Shown in pieces: positions 46,606-57,772 of a DNA stretch of 64,000 nucleotides. The DNA is from Aphelocoma coerulescens (taxonomy: Eukaryota; Chordata; Aves; Passeriformes; Corvidae). The translations under genes were made by a program, and so were the position numbers. Positions within the stretch are counted from its first letter, which is position 1. Every line of letters begins with the position of its first letter. The stretch lies in contig NW_027184083.1 in NCBI RefSeq assembly GCF_041296385.1, forward strand, positions 2,294,001-2,358,000. The letters run 5' to 3'. The notes beneath the pieces were generated by a model that was not told the origin of the DNA, made no database searches, and worked only from the letters and a program-made list of their open reading frames with translations.

Positions 46606-48287
46606 CAGGGGTCACTGTGTGTAAGGGCACACAGCATCCTACACTGCCTTTGCGGTGGCTGACTAACACACCAATCTTTGAGCCGCAGTGGCCCCTACCA
46701 AAAGAGAAGTTAGACACCCTCCATCAGCTGGTTCAGGAACAGTTACAACAGGGGCACCTTGAACCTTCTACTAGCCCCTGGAACACTCCTGTTTTCGTAA
46801 TTAAGAAGAAATCAGGGAAATGGAGATTATTGCAGGACCTCCGGAAAGTTAATGCAGTAATGGAAGGTATGGGGGCATTGCAGCCTGGCATGCCCTCTCC
46901 CACCATGATTCCTACGGGGTGGGACATCCTGATCATTGATTTAAAGGATTGTTTTTTCACAATTCCTTTGCATCCTGATGACAAACTGAAATTTGCCTTT
47001 ACTGTGCCTGCCATTAACAATGCTGAACCTGCTAAGAGATACCAATGGAAGGTCCTCCCTCAAGGGATGAGGAACAGCCCAATTATCTGTCAGCGGTATG
47101 TTGCCCAAGCTTTAGCTGGAGTTCGCAAGCAGTTTCCTGATGCACGCTGCTACCATTACATGGATGATATCCTGGTGGCAGCGTCCACCCGGGACGAGCT
47201 GCTGAGAATACAGCCACAGCTGCTCGCTGCTCTGCATGCCTATGGATTAGAGGTAGCTCCAGAGAAAGTTCAACAGCTTCCTCCTTGGAAATATTTAGGA
47301 GTGAGAATATTGGACCAAACTATCCAATGCCAAGAGGTGCAATTCCCAGATTCAGTTAAAACCTTGAATCATGCCCAGAAGCTGTTGGGTGTCATCAATT
47401 GGTTACGACCTTATTTAGGTCTAACTGCAAAGCAACTTTCCCCGCTTTTTAATACATTAAAAGGGGATCCTGGTCTGAATTCACCTCGGGAGTTGACTCC
47501 GGAGGCGCGACAAGCGCTGCAGGAGGTCCAACGGGCTGTTTCCGCTCGTCAGGTTTATCGAGTGGATCCCTCCATTGCTATCACTGTTTTCATTACTATT
47601 CCAGACCTCCATCCTACAGGTATCATTGGCCAGTGGAATGCACAATGGCCTGATCCTTTGCATATCCTAGAATGGGTCTTTTTGCCTCATCAGCCGAAAA
47701 GAACCGCAACCATGGTGTTTGAATTGGTCCCTTCTCTGATAATCAAATGCCGTCAACGGTGTTTGCAACTGATGGCTGCAGATCCTGCAGTAATTGTCAT
47801 TCTGATCTCAAAGGAATACTTTGAGTGGAGCCTCATCCATAGTGCTCCTTTGCAAAGCGCGCTGCAAAACTTCTCAGGGCAGATCACTTACCATCTGCCC
47901 AGCCATAAATTACTGCAGTTGGCAAAATCGACCATACTTTCCTTGCGGCCGAGAAATAGCCGAGTGCCGGTGCAAGGACCCACTGCCTTTACGGATGGTT
48001 CAGGGAAAACTGGGAAAGCCATTGTTACCTGGAAGGAGGGATCGGAATGGCAGGTGCTGAAGGAACAGGAGTCAGGAACAGGAAGAGGAACAGGAGCTCA
48101 GTTAGTTGAATTAAGAGCTGTTATCATGGCTTTTCAGCGATTCTCACAGGAACCTTTGAATTTGGTTACTGACTCTGCTTATGTAGCAGATATCACCCAA
48201 CGCTTAGATTGTTCCCTTCTGAAGGAGGTGAACAATGCGGCTCTGTTTTCGCTGTTGCAAACCTTGTGGTCTGCAATTCAGGCTTGA
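46551..48287 (+). pseudogene. pol: pol: reverse transcriptase and RNase H
   Basis: A 578-codon frame holds the RT: PLRWLTNTPIFEPQWPLPKE (class II RT start), KKKSGKWRLLQDLR, LIIDLKDCFFTIPL (motif A), VLPQGMRNSP (motif B), CYHYMDDILVAA (YMDD, motif C). RNase H follows with AFTDGSGKTGKA, LVELRAVIMAF and LVTDSAYVAD, so the catalytic D, E and D are present. TGA at 48285-48287 removes the last RNase H segment (HIRSHTNLPG in the next codons), and a second stop lies at 48429-48431. The true 5' start is by frameshift from pro, not the first ATG. Confidence 0.92.
46596..46602 (+). promoter_or_regulatory. pro-pol -1 frameshift heptamer
   Basis: AAATTTT is in the pro frame as A-AAT-TTT, immediately before the terminal TAG (46603-46605). 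The -1 frame is pol. Mason-Pfizer monkey virus uses the same heptamer at pro-pol. Confidence 0.75.
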
Positions 48288-49393
48288 GTGCATCCGTATT
48301 ACATTCTGCACATTCGAAGCCACACCAATTTACCAGGTTTTCTAACGGAAGGCAATGCCAGGGCTGACATGCTGGCCAACCCTGCGTGGGTAGGGCCTCA
48401 GCCTGACAAAATTGCACAAGCCAAGGCATAGCACGGTTTCTTCCATCAAAGTGCACATACCCTGCAGAAGCCGTTTCATTTAACGCCAACCAAGGCGCGC
48501 GACATTGTCAGTGTTTGTGCTGTCATGGACTCGCTGCGCCTTTGCCAGTGGGGGTAAACCCCAGAGGGCTAAAAGCCTTGCAGATTTGGCAAACGGATGT
48601 AACTCACATCCCAGAATTTGGTCGGCTGAAATATGTGCACGTGTCTATTGACACTTTCTCCCCGGCTATGTGGGCTTCTGCTCACACTGGAGAGAAGGGC
48701 CGTGATGTCATTGCCCATTGGAAATTGGCTTTCTCAGTCCTGGGCGTGCCAGCTTCTGTGAAAACCGATAATGGTCCTGCCTACGCCTCGGAGAAGACGT
48801 GGCAGTTTTTACACCTATGGGGTGTAGACCATACCTTTGGTATCCCACATTCTCCTACTGGCCAAGCCATTGTTGAACGCGCTCATGGTACTTTGAAGCG
48901 TGTTTTGGGCCAGCAGAAAAGGGGAATGCATGGAGAAACCCCACAGAGCCGACTAGCAAAAGCTTTGTATACAATTAATCACCTTACAGTACCACAAAAT
49001 TCAAATAATCCTGTTATTCTGAATCATTTTCTCTCATTGCAGTCTGCAGGCGACAGACAACTTCCCCGGGCAAAAGTCTGGGTGCGGAATTTACTCACTA
49101 ACCAGTGGGAAGGCCCTCATGAGCTCATCGTTTGGGGTCGTGGGTGTGCTTGCGTTTCCACAGATACTGGGATACGGTGGCTACTTGCAAAATGCGTTCG
49201 CCCTGACCTACAGCACCAGAGGCAGAACAGGCAACCTCCAAATGATGACCAGAACACCAACCATCCAAATGGCAACCAGAATGTAGATCATCAGCCTAAT
49301 GACTCTTCTGATGATGACCAGCATGTCAACCATCAGGCAGATGGTCCTTCTACAAGCAGAGACTGGGATGGTCCTTCCACAAGCAGAGACTGA
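48288..49393 (+). pseudogene. pol: pol: integrase
   Basis: After the RNase H end, the frame shifts somewhere in 48430-48520, within the HHCC zinc domain; from 48515 it is open for 292 codons. The catalytic core shows WQTDVTH, KTDNGPAYAS and QAIVERAH with 35 residues between the second D and E. The C-terminal domain (WVRNLLTNQWEGPHELIVWG) follows. The tail is unusual: a hydrophilic Asn/Asp/His/Gln-rich extension with two copies of DGPSTSRD before the stop. It abuts the 3' LTR region with no env. Confidence 0.9.
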
Positions 49394-49507
49394 ACTTTAA
49401 ATTTCTTGTTATGGAGTCAGATAGCTAAAGCCTTAAGGACATATTTAGAATTAATAACTGATGTAGATTTCTATTTGGCATTAATAGTAGAATTGTTATC
49501 TTATAAA

Positions 49508-49522
49508 ACAAAATGGGGGAAT
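49508..49522 (+). promoter_or_regulatory. Polypurine tract
   Basis: CAAAATGGGGGAATT immediately precedes the TGTAG start of the 3' LTR, as expected for plus-strand priming. Confidence 0.8.
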
Positions 49523-49898
49523 TGTAGATACAAACATGCTGTTAGAGAGGATTTTCTTGCTATTTTCTAAGTCCGTGAGAGACTTTTCTCTCTCACAGAA
49601 GAGGTGGCAGGGAATGTAAACAACCCAGACACCTGCAACCTTGAAAAGTCTTGTTTATGGTATAGTAGAAAAATATTTTGACAATGGATGTTTTAGGATT
49701 TTAGCCAATCACCCCCAAGGGGTGGCTGGTCCTTTGTCCAATTAGACTATGAAGAAAAAAGTCTATAAAAGAGTTTGTAAAATAATTAAATAAATCAATC
49801 TTGCTGCACAATTCCTGCCTGCTGGATCTTCTCCTCCTCCTCCTCCCTATGGCTGCGGGACACGGTGATATACCGTAGGAACCAGGCCTGTGGTAATA
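49523..49898 (+). repeat. 3' LTR of the class II provirus
   Basis: It runs from TGTAGATACAAA to GGTAATA and keeps AATAAA at 49789-49794, which the 5' LTR lacks. TATAAAAG is conserved at about 49764-49771. Confidence 0.93.
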
Positions 49899-50672
49899 CA
49901 TGCCCAGTGGAAGCAAGGTCCAGTGACATGGGAAGAATACAGAAGTGCTGCTTGACACTGTAGGGAGAAAATTCATGCAGCCAAAGGCCAACTCGAGTTG
50001 AAGCTGCCAGAACTATGGGGGACAATAAAATTTTTTTTTTCAAATACATCAGTAGCAAAAGGCAGTGTAGAAATAACATTGGCCCATTACAGGATGAGGA
50101 TGGTCACCTTGCAAACAGGGACATAGACCAGGCAGAGATGTTTAACTCTCTCTTTGCTTCCATCTTCAACACTGATTACGGGCTAAGGGGGTCCCAGACT
50201 GCTGAGCTGGAGGATCATGGCTGTGAGAATGATCAACTCCCAGTTGACCCTGAAATTGTGTAGGATCTGCTGCTCCAGCTTGATCCCTATAAGTCCATGG
50301 GGCCTGATGGGATTCATCCAAGAATCCTTAAAGAGCTGGATGATGTCATTGCAAGGCCTCTGTCAATGATTTTTGAGCAGTCTTGGGAATCCAGAGAGGT
50401 CCCAATCAACTGGAAGCTACCTAACATTGTCCAATTTTCAAGAAGGTCAAGAAGCATGACCCTGGAAACTACAGGCCTGCCAGTCTCATGTCAGTGCCCA
50501 GTAAAATTATGGAAAAGATTATTCTGGGAGGTATTGAGAAACACGGGAAGGACAACACAGTCATTGGTCACAGCCAGCATGGCTTCATGAAGGAAAAGTC
50601 CTGCTTGACAAACTTAATTTCCTTTTATGACAAGGTAACCCACCTAGCTGATCAAGGGAAGCCTGTTGATGT

Positions 50673-51374
50673 TGTCACGGGACAAGTGGGAGCTTCAGAC
50701 AAGCTCTGCCTTAGCCTCAGATTTTGGCAACAGTTTGAATTTAAGAAATCACTCTAGTCTGCAAGTTCTAAGGATGGCAGATCAGGTCTATTTGTAAAAT
50801 GAATTATTTATTAAACAGACAGGTGTGGTAGGGGCACAGGGACAACAGGACATAACAAATGAACGATCTTAATCAGAGTTACTACACAGTCTAAAACTAA
50901 AAAGAACTACCAGTAGATTACAGCATAACATAAAACAGTGCACGATATCAAGGTACCTGGATTAAAGCTAGCAAAAGAAATAGTATTGATTAGGAGTCAA
51001 ACGTAACTTTACTACCAAAATGACGAAAATGTACAGATTCTTTTCACTTAACCTCTGGGGGACTAACTGCGAAGAAGGCACCCCTACTCATGGGAGAAAC
51101 TCCACACATTTCCACAGGAGGATTTCTGATTTGTGAAAGTTTTGTGTGGCTTTTATAGTTTGTAAAGTGAGGTGTCTGTCAGTCATAAATTCATCTTATC
51201 TTCCAGATCTCAATTCATCAGTAAGATGTTTATTGGCAGCTGGGAGATGCCAGACCATTGTTAACCCCATGGTGCAAAAATAAGTCACTACAAGACAGAT
51301 TGTCCTGTTTGAGTTATCTGACTGGTTAAAAAACAACTGATAAGCTCTTGTGGGGGGCGAGATGCCCTGCTACA
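50673..51374 (-). mobile_element. Solo LTR with 5-base TSD in CR1
   Basis: It starts TGTCACGGGACAAG and ends CCTGCTACA, 702 bases, with GATGT on both sides (50668-50672; 51375-51379). CR1 coding sense continues directly after it. It is the same family as 30911-31641. Confidence 0.9.
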
Positions 51375-51690
51375 GATGTAATCTTTTTGGATTTCAGTTA
51401 AACTTTTGATATTGTCTCTCACAGGATCCTTCTGGACAAAATGTCCAGCATACAGCTGGATAAACACATTATGAGATGGGGGGGCCAACTGGCTCATAGA
51501 TTGGGCACAAACAGTTATAGTGAATGGAGTTACATCAGACTGGTGACCTGTCACTAGTGGGGTTCTGCTGTGCTCCATTCCAGGCCCAGTTCTCTTCAAC
51601 ATCTTCTTTAACATCGTGGACACAGGACTTGAAGGCATGCTAAGTAAGTTTGCACACAACACTAAATTGGGAAGAGCTGTTGACACTCCT

Positions 51691-52268
51691 TGTCTTGGGG
51701 TGACGTTATGATATGTATCCCATATCGCTGCCTATGCCCAGAAATTAATTTTTGTGCCTTTCTGTGCCTCTAAACTGAGCCTGAGAGGGAGAAGAAAAAA
51801 CTGAGCAAAACTTTCTCAAAGCAGTTTGCAGCTTGTTCAAGGTCACATAAAGATAGGAGGTTTTTTTTTCCCTTCCCGGCCGCAGTGGAGGGGGGGGGGT
51901 TCCAAGCCGCTCCGGCTGCCCACGGCAAGGCAGTGGGGGGGGGGGGTTCCATGGCTGGAACAGGCCCATGGCTCCAGGCTGGCCGTGGCCCGGCCCGGCC
52001 TGGCCCAAGCAGGGCCTGGCCGGGCCTGCTGGCCCCTGCACGGGGCCTGCAGCCACCTGTCCCAGCGCCGGAAACGAGAGAGAGCTTGGGGGGGGAGTTT
52101 GTCTATTCTTAAGTGTGTATCACAGAGGCGGTCACAACTTTAAGTGGCTTAAAGAATTGTCCATATTCAAACTGGCCAGCTGATAGGTTCTATCAGGTCC
52201 CAGAGGAAGCTGTAAGCACCCCTTAGCAAGGATATCCCTTCCGGGACTATGCTTGCTAACCTATGACA
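51691..52268 (-). mobile_element. Solo LTR with GC-rich block and G-runs
   Basis: It starts TGTCTTGGGGTGACG and ends CCTATGACA, 578 bases, with CTCCT on both sides (51686-51690; 52269-52273). Its centre has runs of 10 or more G (about 51888-51948) and a CCCGGCCCGGCCTGGCCC block. The right 390 bases match 28285-28664. It sits in CR1 RT sequence. Confidence 0.85.
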
Positions 52269-52652
52269 CTCCTGAAGGCAGGAGAGGCCCTGCAGAGAGA
52301 CCTAGACTAATTAGAGAGATAAGCAATCACCAACCATATGAAGTTTAACAAGGGGAATGCTGGATTCTGCACCTGGGACAGGGCAACCCTGGATGTATGG
52401 AGTGAAACATAACCCCCAAACAATGAAGGGGAAACTTAGTTTTCAATATAGTTCCTTCAAAAAGTGCCATGGATAGCTAGTAGCTGTTCAATGAGCGATT
52501 CATTAGAAGAAAATATAGAAAGAGAAATAGCATGCATGTGAAGATATAATTTATCCACAACTGAAACTGGGATAATTTATATTGTCGTAGCGAAAACTAC
52601 CTTAGCCCCCACAATGCATCCTACTATCTCCGAGATCCCTGATAAGACTGTT

Positions 52653-53470
52653 TGTCTTGGGTTTTAGAGAACATTTTAGGAGGAAACGCTCTGGAATGAA
52701 CATCTCCTCTAAAGAAAACAGGTTTTGGCACTCCCTTCCCACAGATACAAAAGGAATTTCTTAGATGAAAGTGAAATAAACTGTTTATTTAACAAAGTGC
52801 CCTCAGGGCACAGGAAAAAATGAATAATGTTAGATATTAAACCTCATCGCTGCGGAGAAAGCTGGTGGATTTAGATGAATCAGGGGGATGGGAAGCAGAA
52901 GAATTAGTTTGTTAAGAACAATGCATCTAACTTGGTTTGCATACCAAGGCAGGAAAAAAAGATAAGGGACTACTGATAAGGGCAGGGGGAGTCTCGGACA
53001 GACATTCTGCGCTCATCCCAAAACTAGATCAAACCAGTCTCAAAGCTTGAACCCCGGGCAAGGGTATAAAGAGCATGCGCAGGGAGGAAAGGTGAAAAGT
53101 TCAGGATGAGGAAGACTCCTGACTTCATCAGAAGAAGACCCTCGGAAGACCCCTACCAAAGCCAACAGACAACACTGCGCACGCGCAACACGGATGTAAA
53201 TGACTTTTGGGTTCATTATAATATGAAGCGAGGTTGGGCAGGGCTTGCTGATGAATATGTATAGGCGTATTGGGAAACTTAATGAATATAGAACTTGTAA
53301 CCCAATAAATACCAAGCTGAATGCAGCTATTGGCATGCATGACTTTGGAGGAGCTATCCCCCATGCGTCCCAGTGCTGGAATAAACATACCTACTTTACT
53401 ACTTATTCTGGTAGTGGAGTCTTTTCCGCTCATCACGGCCAGCCGGTTTGTTTCTTCTCCGGGCATTTTA
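52653..53470 (+). mobile_element. ERV LTR or LTR composite
   Basis: It begins TGTCTTGGGTTTTAGAG. The left part matches 9302-9905. The right part (53230-53470) has the feel of an avian LTR R-U5: AACCCAATAAATACC near 53300, GCTGGAATAAACATACC near 53380, then TATTCTGGTAGTGGAGTC. Two LTRs may be joined. No TSD found. Confidence 0.5.
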
Positions 53471-53479
53471 GGGTTTTTT

Positions 53480-53723
53480 TTTTGTTCTGCTCTGGGTGGG
53501 TGGGTAAGATTCTGACAGTTCAATATCTAGCATTTATTCAGTTTTTTTCCCAGTCCATGAGGGCACTTTGTTTGTCAATAAACAGTTGGGTTTTTTTTTT
53601 TACTTTCATCCACTGGTATTCATTTTCGCATTGGCAGAAAAAGGGTTTACTGAAGCCCTTTTTCTTTGGAGGAAACACTCATTCCAGAGAGTTTTCTCCT
53701 AAATTTGTCTCTAAACCAAGACA
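53480..53723 (-). mobile_element. LTR end, opposite orientation
   Basis: In + orientation it ends GTCTCTAAACCAAGACA, the reverse complement of a TGTCTTGGTTTAGAGAC start, the same terminus type as at 52653. It preserves AGTTTTCTCCTAAATTTGTC and TTTCTTTGGAGGAAACACTC. Only the U3 start seems present. Confidence 0.55.
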
Positions 53724-53884
53724 AAAAGGTAACTTAGGAAAATGCAACTCAGTTCAAAAGAGATTTCCAGTCTTGTTGGTATCTATTCAATTTCACTCAT
53801 GACCCCAAAAATCCTCAGAAAATTTTGGAGAAGGGCCAATTCCATGCCTCCATAAATAGTAATTGAATCTGCCATCTTGCCAAC
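53724..53884 (-). other. Internal start of an older ERV, cut by the young ERVL
   Basis: These 160 bases lie next to the TSD copy of the young element. On the other side (60746-60761) the sequence continues as the rest of a tRNA-Ser-like primer site followed by an LTR. So this stretch should be the leader region of that older ERV, on the - strand. No coding frame was recognised. Confidence 0.45.
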
Positions 53885-54436
53885 TGTGCTAGTTTGAAAA
53901 CAAACCAGTGAGAGGCACCAAGTCAGAATAACAATTTAATGGAAATTAAAGAAAAGGAAAAGAAAGTAAAAGAAAACACTGACAGAGTCAAGATACAACC
54001 TGAGTCCCTATTAGGCAGGGTAGTGGTAGCAGTCTGGTGGAATGGTGGCTGCAATCCTCTGAAGTGGTGATCCTGTAGTAGAAGGGGTCTGCTCTTCCTC
54101 AGAAAATCCAGCGGTGGCTGTGTAGCTCCTGTCCTCTGGAAATCCAGTGGAGTTCCCTCTTTGGTGCTCAGAGTCCCAGTTATATCCACGATGGGATGCT
54201 TGGTTCCTCCCTCTGGGTGGAGCATCTCACAATGGGGTAATGAGTCATGAGGCCAAGTGTTGATTAGGCTCGTTAACAGAAGATAGTCTGGAGGGAGTTA
54301 TCTCTGAGTCATGCAGCAGGACAATGATGGACCATTAACAGCAAGATAGTCTGGGGGGAGGAGGCAAGGAAACACTGCCCCATCTGATTTCAACAGCTCA
54401 TGAGGATGGTAATAGAATACCCCTCAACCCAGGACA
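53885..54436 (-). repeat. 3' LTR of the young ERVL
   Basis: It is 552 bases long, identical in length to the 5' copy, with five substitutions by eye. The outer end (+ strand TGTGCTAG) touches the TSD copy CCAAC at 53880-53884. Confidence 0.93.
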
Positions 54437-54450
54437 TTATCCACCCCTTA
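54437..54450 (-). promoter_or_regulatory. Polypurine tract of the young ERVL
   Basis: On the - strand AATAAGGGGTGGATAA runs up to the TGTCCTGGG start of the 3' LTR. It is mostly purine. Confidence 0.65.
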
Positions 54451-54499
54451 TTCTATTACCATCTACATCATCCCAAATCAATACTTTCTTAAACTCTAA

Positions 54500-54510
<11 letters not shown>

Positions 54511-54534
<24 letters not shown>
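54511..54534. repeat. (TA)n microsatellite
   Basis: Twelve TA units between integrase and the polypurine tract of the young ERVL. Confidence 0.95.
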
Positions 54535-54544
54535 CAATGAAACC

Positions 54545-55693
54545 CTACACACCGTTCTCACCTAAGATTAGGTCTCCCTGTGGTACACAACGGGTTTCCC
54601 CATCTTTTTGCATTACCCACCAAGTGCAACCAGGTCCTTGAGCAAAGACAATCCCATGGATGGGTTTGCCTTTGCCTGAGGTAGGATTAATCCAAACAGT
54701 CTTTCCTAAAATACCTCTCAGGTGTACCACAGGGACTCCATCTCCATCCACTGTGTGCAAGGGTTCAGACTCGGCAGGACCAGCTCGATTGATGGACCCT
54801 CGGGTATTGACCATCCAGGTGGCCTTCGCTAAGTTCACTTCCCAATTTTTGAAGGTCCCCCCACCAAGTGCCTTTAGGGTGGTTTTAAGTAGTCCATTGC
54901 AGTGTTCAACTTTTCCGGCAGCTGGTGCATGATAAGGAATGTGATATATCCATTCGATACCGTGTTCTCTGGCCCAGGTGTTGATGAGGCTGTTCTTAAA
55001 ATGAGTCCCGTTGTCTGACTCGATCCTGTCGGGGGTGCCATATCTCCACAGGACTTGCTTTTCCAGGCCCAAGATGGTGTTCCGGGCTGTAGCATGAGGC
55101 ACAGGGTAGGTCTCCAGCCATCCAGTGGTTGCTTCAACCATGGTCAACACGTAGCGCTTGCCTTGGCGGGTTTGGGGAAGGGTGATGTAATCAACTTGCC
55201 AGGCTTCCCCATACCTGTACTTTGACCATCGTCCACCGTACCACAGAGGCTTCACCCGCTTGGCCTGTTTGATTGCAGCACAGGTCTCACAGCTGTGGAT
55301 GACCTGTGAGATGCTGTCCATGGTAAGGTCCACCCCTCGGTCACGGGCCCATCGGTATGTTGCATCTCTCCCCTGATGACCAGAGGCATCATGGGCCCAA
55401 TGAGCTAGGAATAGTTCTCCCTTGTGCTGCCAGTCCAGATCCACCTGTGATACTTTCACCTTGGCAGCTCGGTCCACCTGCTCGTTGTTGCGATGTTCTT
55501 CATTAGGCCGACTCTTGGGTACGTGCGCATCCACGTGTCGAACCTTCACGGTCAGCTTCTCTACTCGGGCGGCAATGTCCTGCCAAATCTCAGCGGCCCA
55601 GATGGGTTTCCCTCTGCGCTGCCAGTTGGCTTTTCTCCAGCGAACCAGCCATCCCCACAGAGCATTAGCTACCATCCACGAGTCGGTGTAGAG
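54545..55693 (-). pseudogene. pol: pol: RNase H end and integrase
   Basis: The same frame as the upstream pol, after the single stop. It holds the last RNase H part (SWMVANALWGWLVRWRKANW), the HHCC zinc motif (HDASGHQG and CETC), and the integrase core: WQVDYITLP, IESDNGTHFKNS, AGKVEHCNG with 35 residues between the second D and E. The C-terminal domain ends GDLILGENGV at 54545. No frameshift or further stop is present, so the integrase is intact in sequence. Confidence 0.92.
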
Positions 55694-57739
55694 TTAGAGC
55701 CTCGGCCACTTCTCTCGTTCAGCAATATCCAAAGCCAGCTGGACGGCTTTAAGCTCTGCAACCTGACTCGATCCACCTTGTCCCTCGGTAGCTTGTGCAA
55801 CTTGCCGTGTGGGGCTCCATACTGCAGCTTTCCACTTCCTGTTAGTGCCTACAATTTGGCAGGAACCATCAGTGAAGAGGGCATAACGTCTTTCAGTCTC
55901 CGGTAGCTCATTATATGGTGGGGCTTCCTCAGCACGAGTCACTTGCTCTTCCTCTTCTTCAGAAGATAATCCAAAAGTCTCACCTTCAGGCCAGTTTGTT
56001 ATAATTTCCAGAATCCCAGGGCGATTCGGGTTTCCAATACGGGCACGCTGTGTGATGAGAGCAATCCATTTGCTCCATGTGGTGTCAGTGGCGTGATGCG
56101 TGGAAGGAACCTTTCCCTTGAACATCCACCCCAGCACTGGTAGTCGGGGTGCCAGGAGGAGTTGTGCCTCTGTGCCGATTACCTCCGAGGCAGCTTGGAC
56201 TCCTTCATAGGCGGCCAAGATTTCCTTCTCTGTGGGAGTGTAGTTAGCTTCAGATCCTCTGTAGCTTCGGCTCCAGAATCCCAGTGGTCGGCCACGAGTC
56301 TCACCAGGCACCTTCTGCCAGAGGCTCCAGGACAGACCATGGCTCCCGGCTGCAGAGTAGAGCACGTTCTTCACCTCTGGTCCTGTCCTGACTGGGCCAA
56401 GGGCTACCGCATGAGCGATTTCCTGTTTGATCTGGGCGAAGGCTTGCTGCTGTTCAGGGCCCCAGTGGAAATCGTTCTTCTTGCGGGTAACCAGGTAGAG
56501 AGGGCTCACGATCTGGCTGTACTCAGGAATGTGCATTCTCCAAAAACCTATGGCGCCTAGGAAAGTTTGTGTTTCCTTCTTGCTGGTCGGTGGAGACATC
56601 GCAGTGATCTTGTTGACGACCTCGGTGGGAATCTGATGTCGTCCATCTTGCCACTTTACTCCCAGGAACTGGATCTCTTGGGCAGGTCCCTTGACTTTGC
56701 TCCTTTTGATGGCAAAGCCAGCTTCCAGGAGAATCTGGATGATTTTCTCTCCTTTCTCAAATACTTCCTTTGCTGTGTTTCCCCACACGATGATGTCATC
56801 GATGTATTGCAGATGTTCTGGGGCCTCACCCTTTTCCAGTGCAGTCTGGATCAGTCCATAGCAAATGGTGGGACTGTGCTTCCACCCCTGGGGCAGTCGG
56901 TTCCAGGTGTATTGCACACCCCTCCAAGTGAAAGCAAACTGGGGCCTGCATTCTGCTGCCAAAGGAATGGAGAAGAAGGCATTGGCAATGTCAATAGTGG
57001 AGTACCACTTTGCTGCTTTGGACTCCAGCTCGTACTGAAGTTCCAACATGTCCGGCACAGCAGCACTCAATGGTGGTGTGACCTCATTCAGGCCACGGTA
57101 ATCCACCGTCAGTCTCCATTCTCCGTTGGACTTACGCACTGGCCATATAGGGCTGTTGAAAGGTGAATGGGCCTTGCTGACCACCCCTTGGCTCTCCAGT
57201 TTACGAATCATCTCATGGACGGGAACCACAGAGTCTCTGTCTGTGCGGTATTGCCGACGGTGTACTGTTGCTGTGGCGATTGGTACCTGTTGTTCTTCAA
57301 CTCTTAGCAGTCCCATGGCAGACGGGTCATCTGAGAGGCCAGGCAATGTACTCAGTTGTCTGATATCTTCTGTCTCCACAGCAGCTATCCCAAAAGCCCA
57401 ACGATGTCCTTTTGGGTCCTTGAAATATCCATTTCTGAGATAGTCTATGCCGAGAATGCACGGGGCCTCCGGGCCAGTCACGATGGGGTGTTTCTGCCAC
57501 TCGTTCCCAGTTAAACTCACTTCAGCTTCCAGTACAGTCAGCTGCTGGGATCCTCCTGTCACCCCACAAATGGAAATGGGTTCTGCTCCCACATACCTTG
57601 ATGGCATCAGAGTACATTGAGCGCCTGTGTCAACCAAAGCCGTGTATTTTTGTGGGTCAGCTGTGCCAGGCCATCGGACCCACACAGTCCAAAAGACCCG
57701 ATTATCCCTTTCCTCTACCTGGCTAGAGGCAGGGCCCCT
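55694..57739 (-). pseudogene. pol: pro-pol: protease, RT and RNase H up to a stop
   Basis: An open frame of more than 660 codons. Protease: ALVDTGAQCTLMPS near its start. RT: GVVSKAHSPFNSPIWPVRKS, MTVDYRGLNEVTPP-like block (here RLTVDYRGLNEVTPP), WYSTIDIANAFFSIPL (motif A), NRLPQGWKHSPTIC (motif B), LQYIDDIIVWG (YIDD, motif C), QFLGVKW, and the connection. RNase H: ALFTDGSC, ELKAVQLALD. TAA at 55694-55696 interrupts RNase H just before its third aspartate (LYTDSWMVAN in the next codons). Otherwise the domain set is complete. Confidence 0.92.
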
Positions 57740-57772
57740 CTATTCCTGGTTCTGGTGCATGTTGCTCCCTTA
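57739..57772 (-). other. gag-pol junction with two in-frame stops
   Basis: Gag ends with TAA (57770-57772). Nine codons later in the same frame comes TAG (57740-57742), then the frame is open into the protease. Gag and pol thus share one frame, so pol expression would need read-through of two stops or a separate mRNA. One of the two may be a mutation of this copy. Confidence 0.7.

Larger units (their letters stand above)
42746..49898 (+). mobile_element. Betaretrovirus-like (class II) provirus, env-less, defective
   Basis: A provirus of about 7.15 kb with LTRs of 375 and 376 bases and the TSD CATGCC on both sides (42740-42745; 49899-49904). Order: LTR, tRNA-Trp-like primer site, gag, dUTPase-protease, RT-RNase H, integrase, polypurine tract, LTR. 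No env lies between integrase (stop near 49393) and the 3' LTR. LTRs differ at some seven sites plus a small indel by eye, about 2%, so the insertion is fairly young. Gag, pro and pol all carry breaks; none is intact. Confidence 0.93.
42640..52410 (+). repeat. CR1 LINE (+) carrying a provirus and two LTRs
   Basis: CR1 pieces at about 42640-42745, 49905-50672, 51380-51690 and 52274-52410 form one + strand element. Coding sense of ORF2 passes through each gap: WLSRDLPLELRQKRKV before the provirus and WKQGPVTWEEYRS after it, then [39 protein letters not shown] and the motif A/C zones around the LTRs. Each insertion has its own TSD. The endonuclease and 3' end are missing or not recognised. Confidence 0.85.

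Noticed and set aside
49394..49507. Possible env in the class II provirus
   Set aside because: Only about 115 bases lie between the integrase stop and the polypurine tract.
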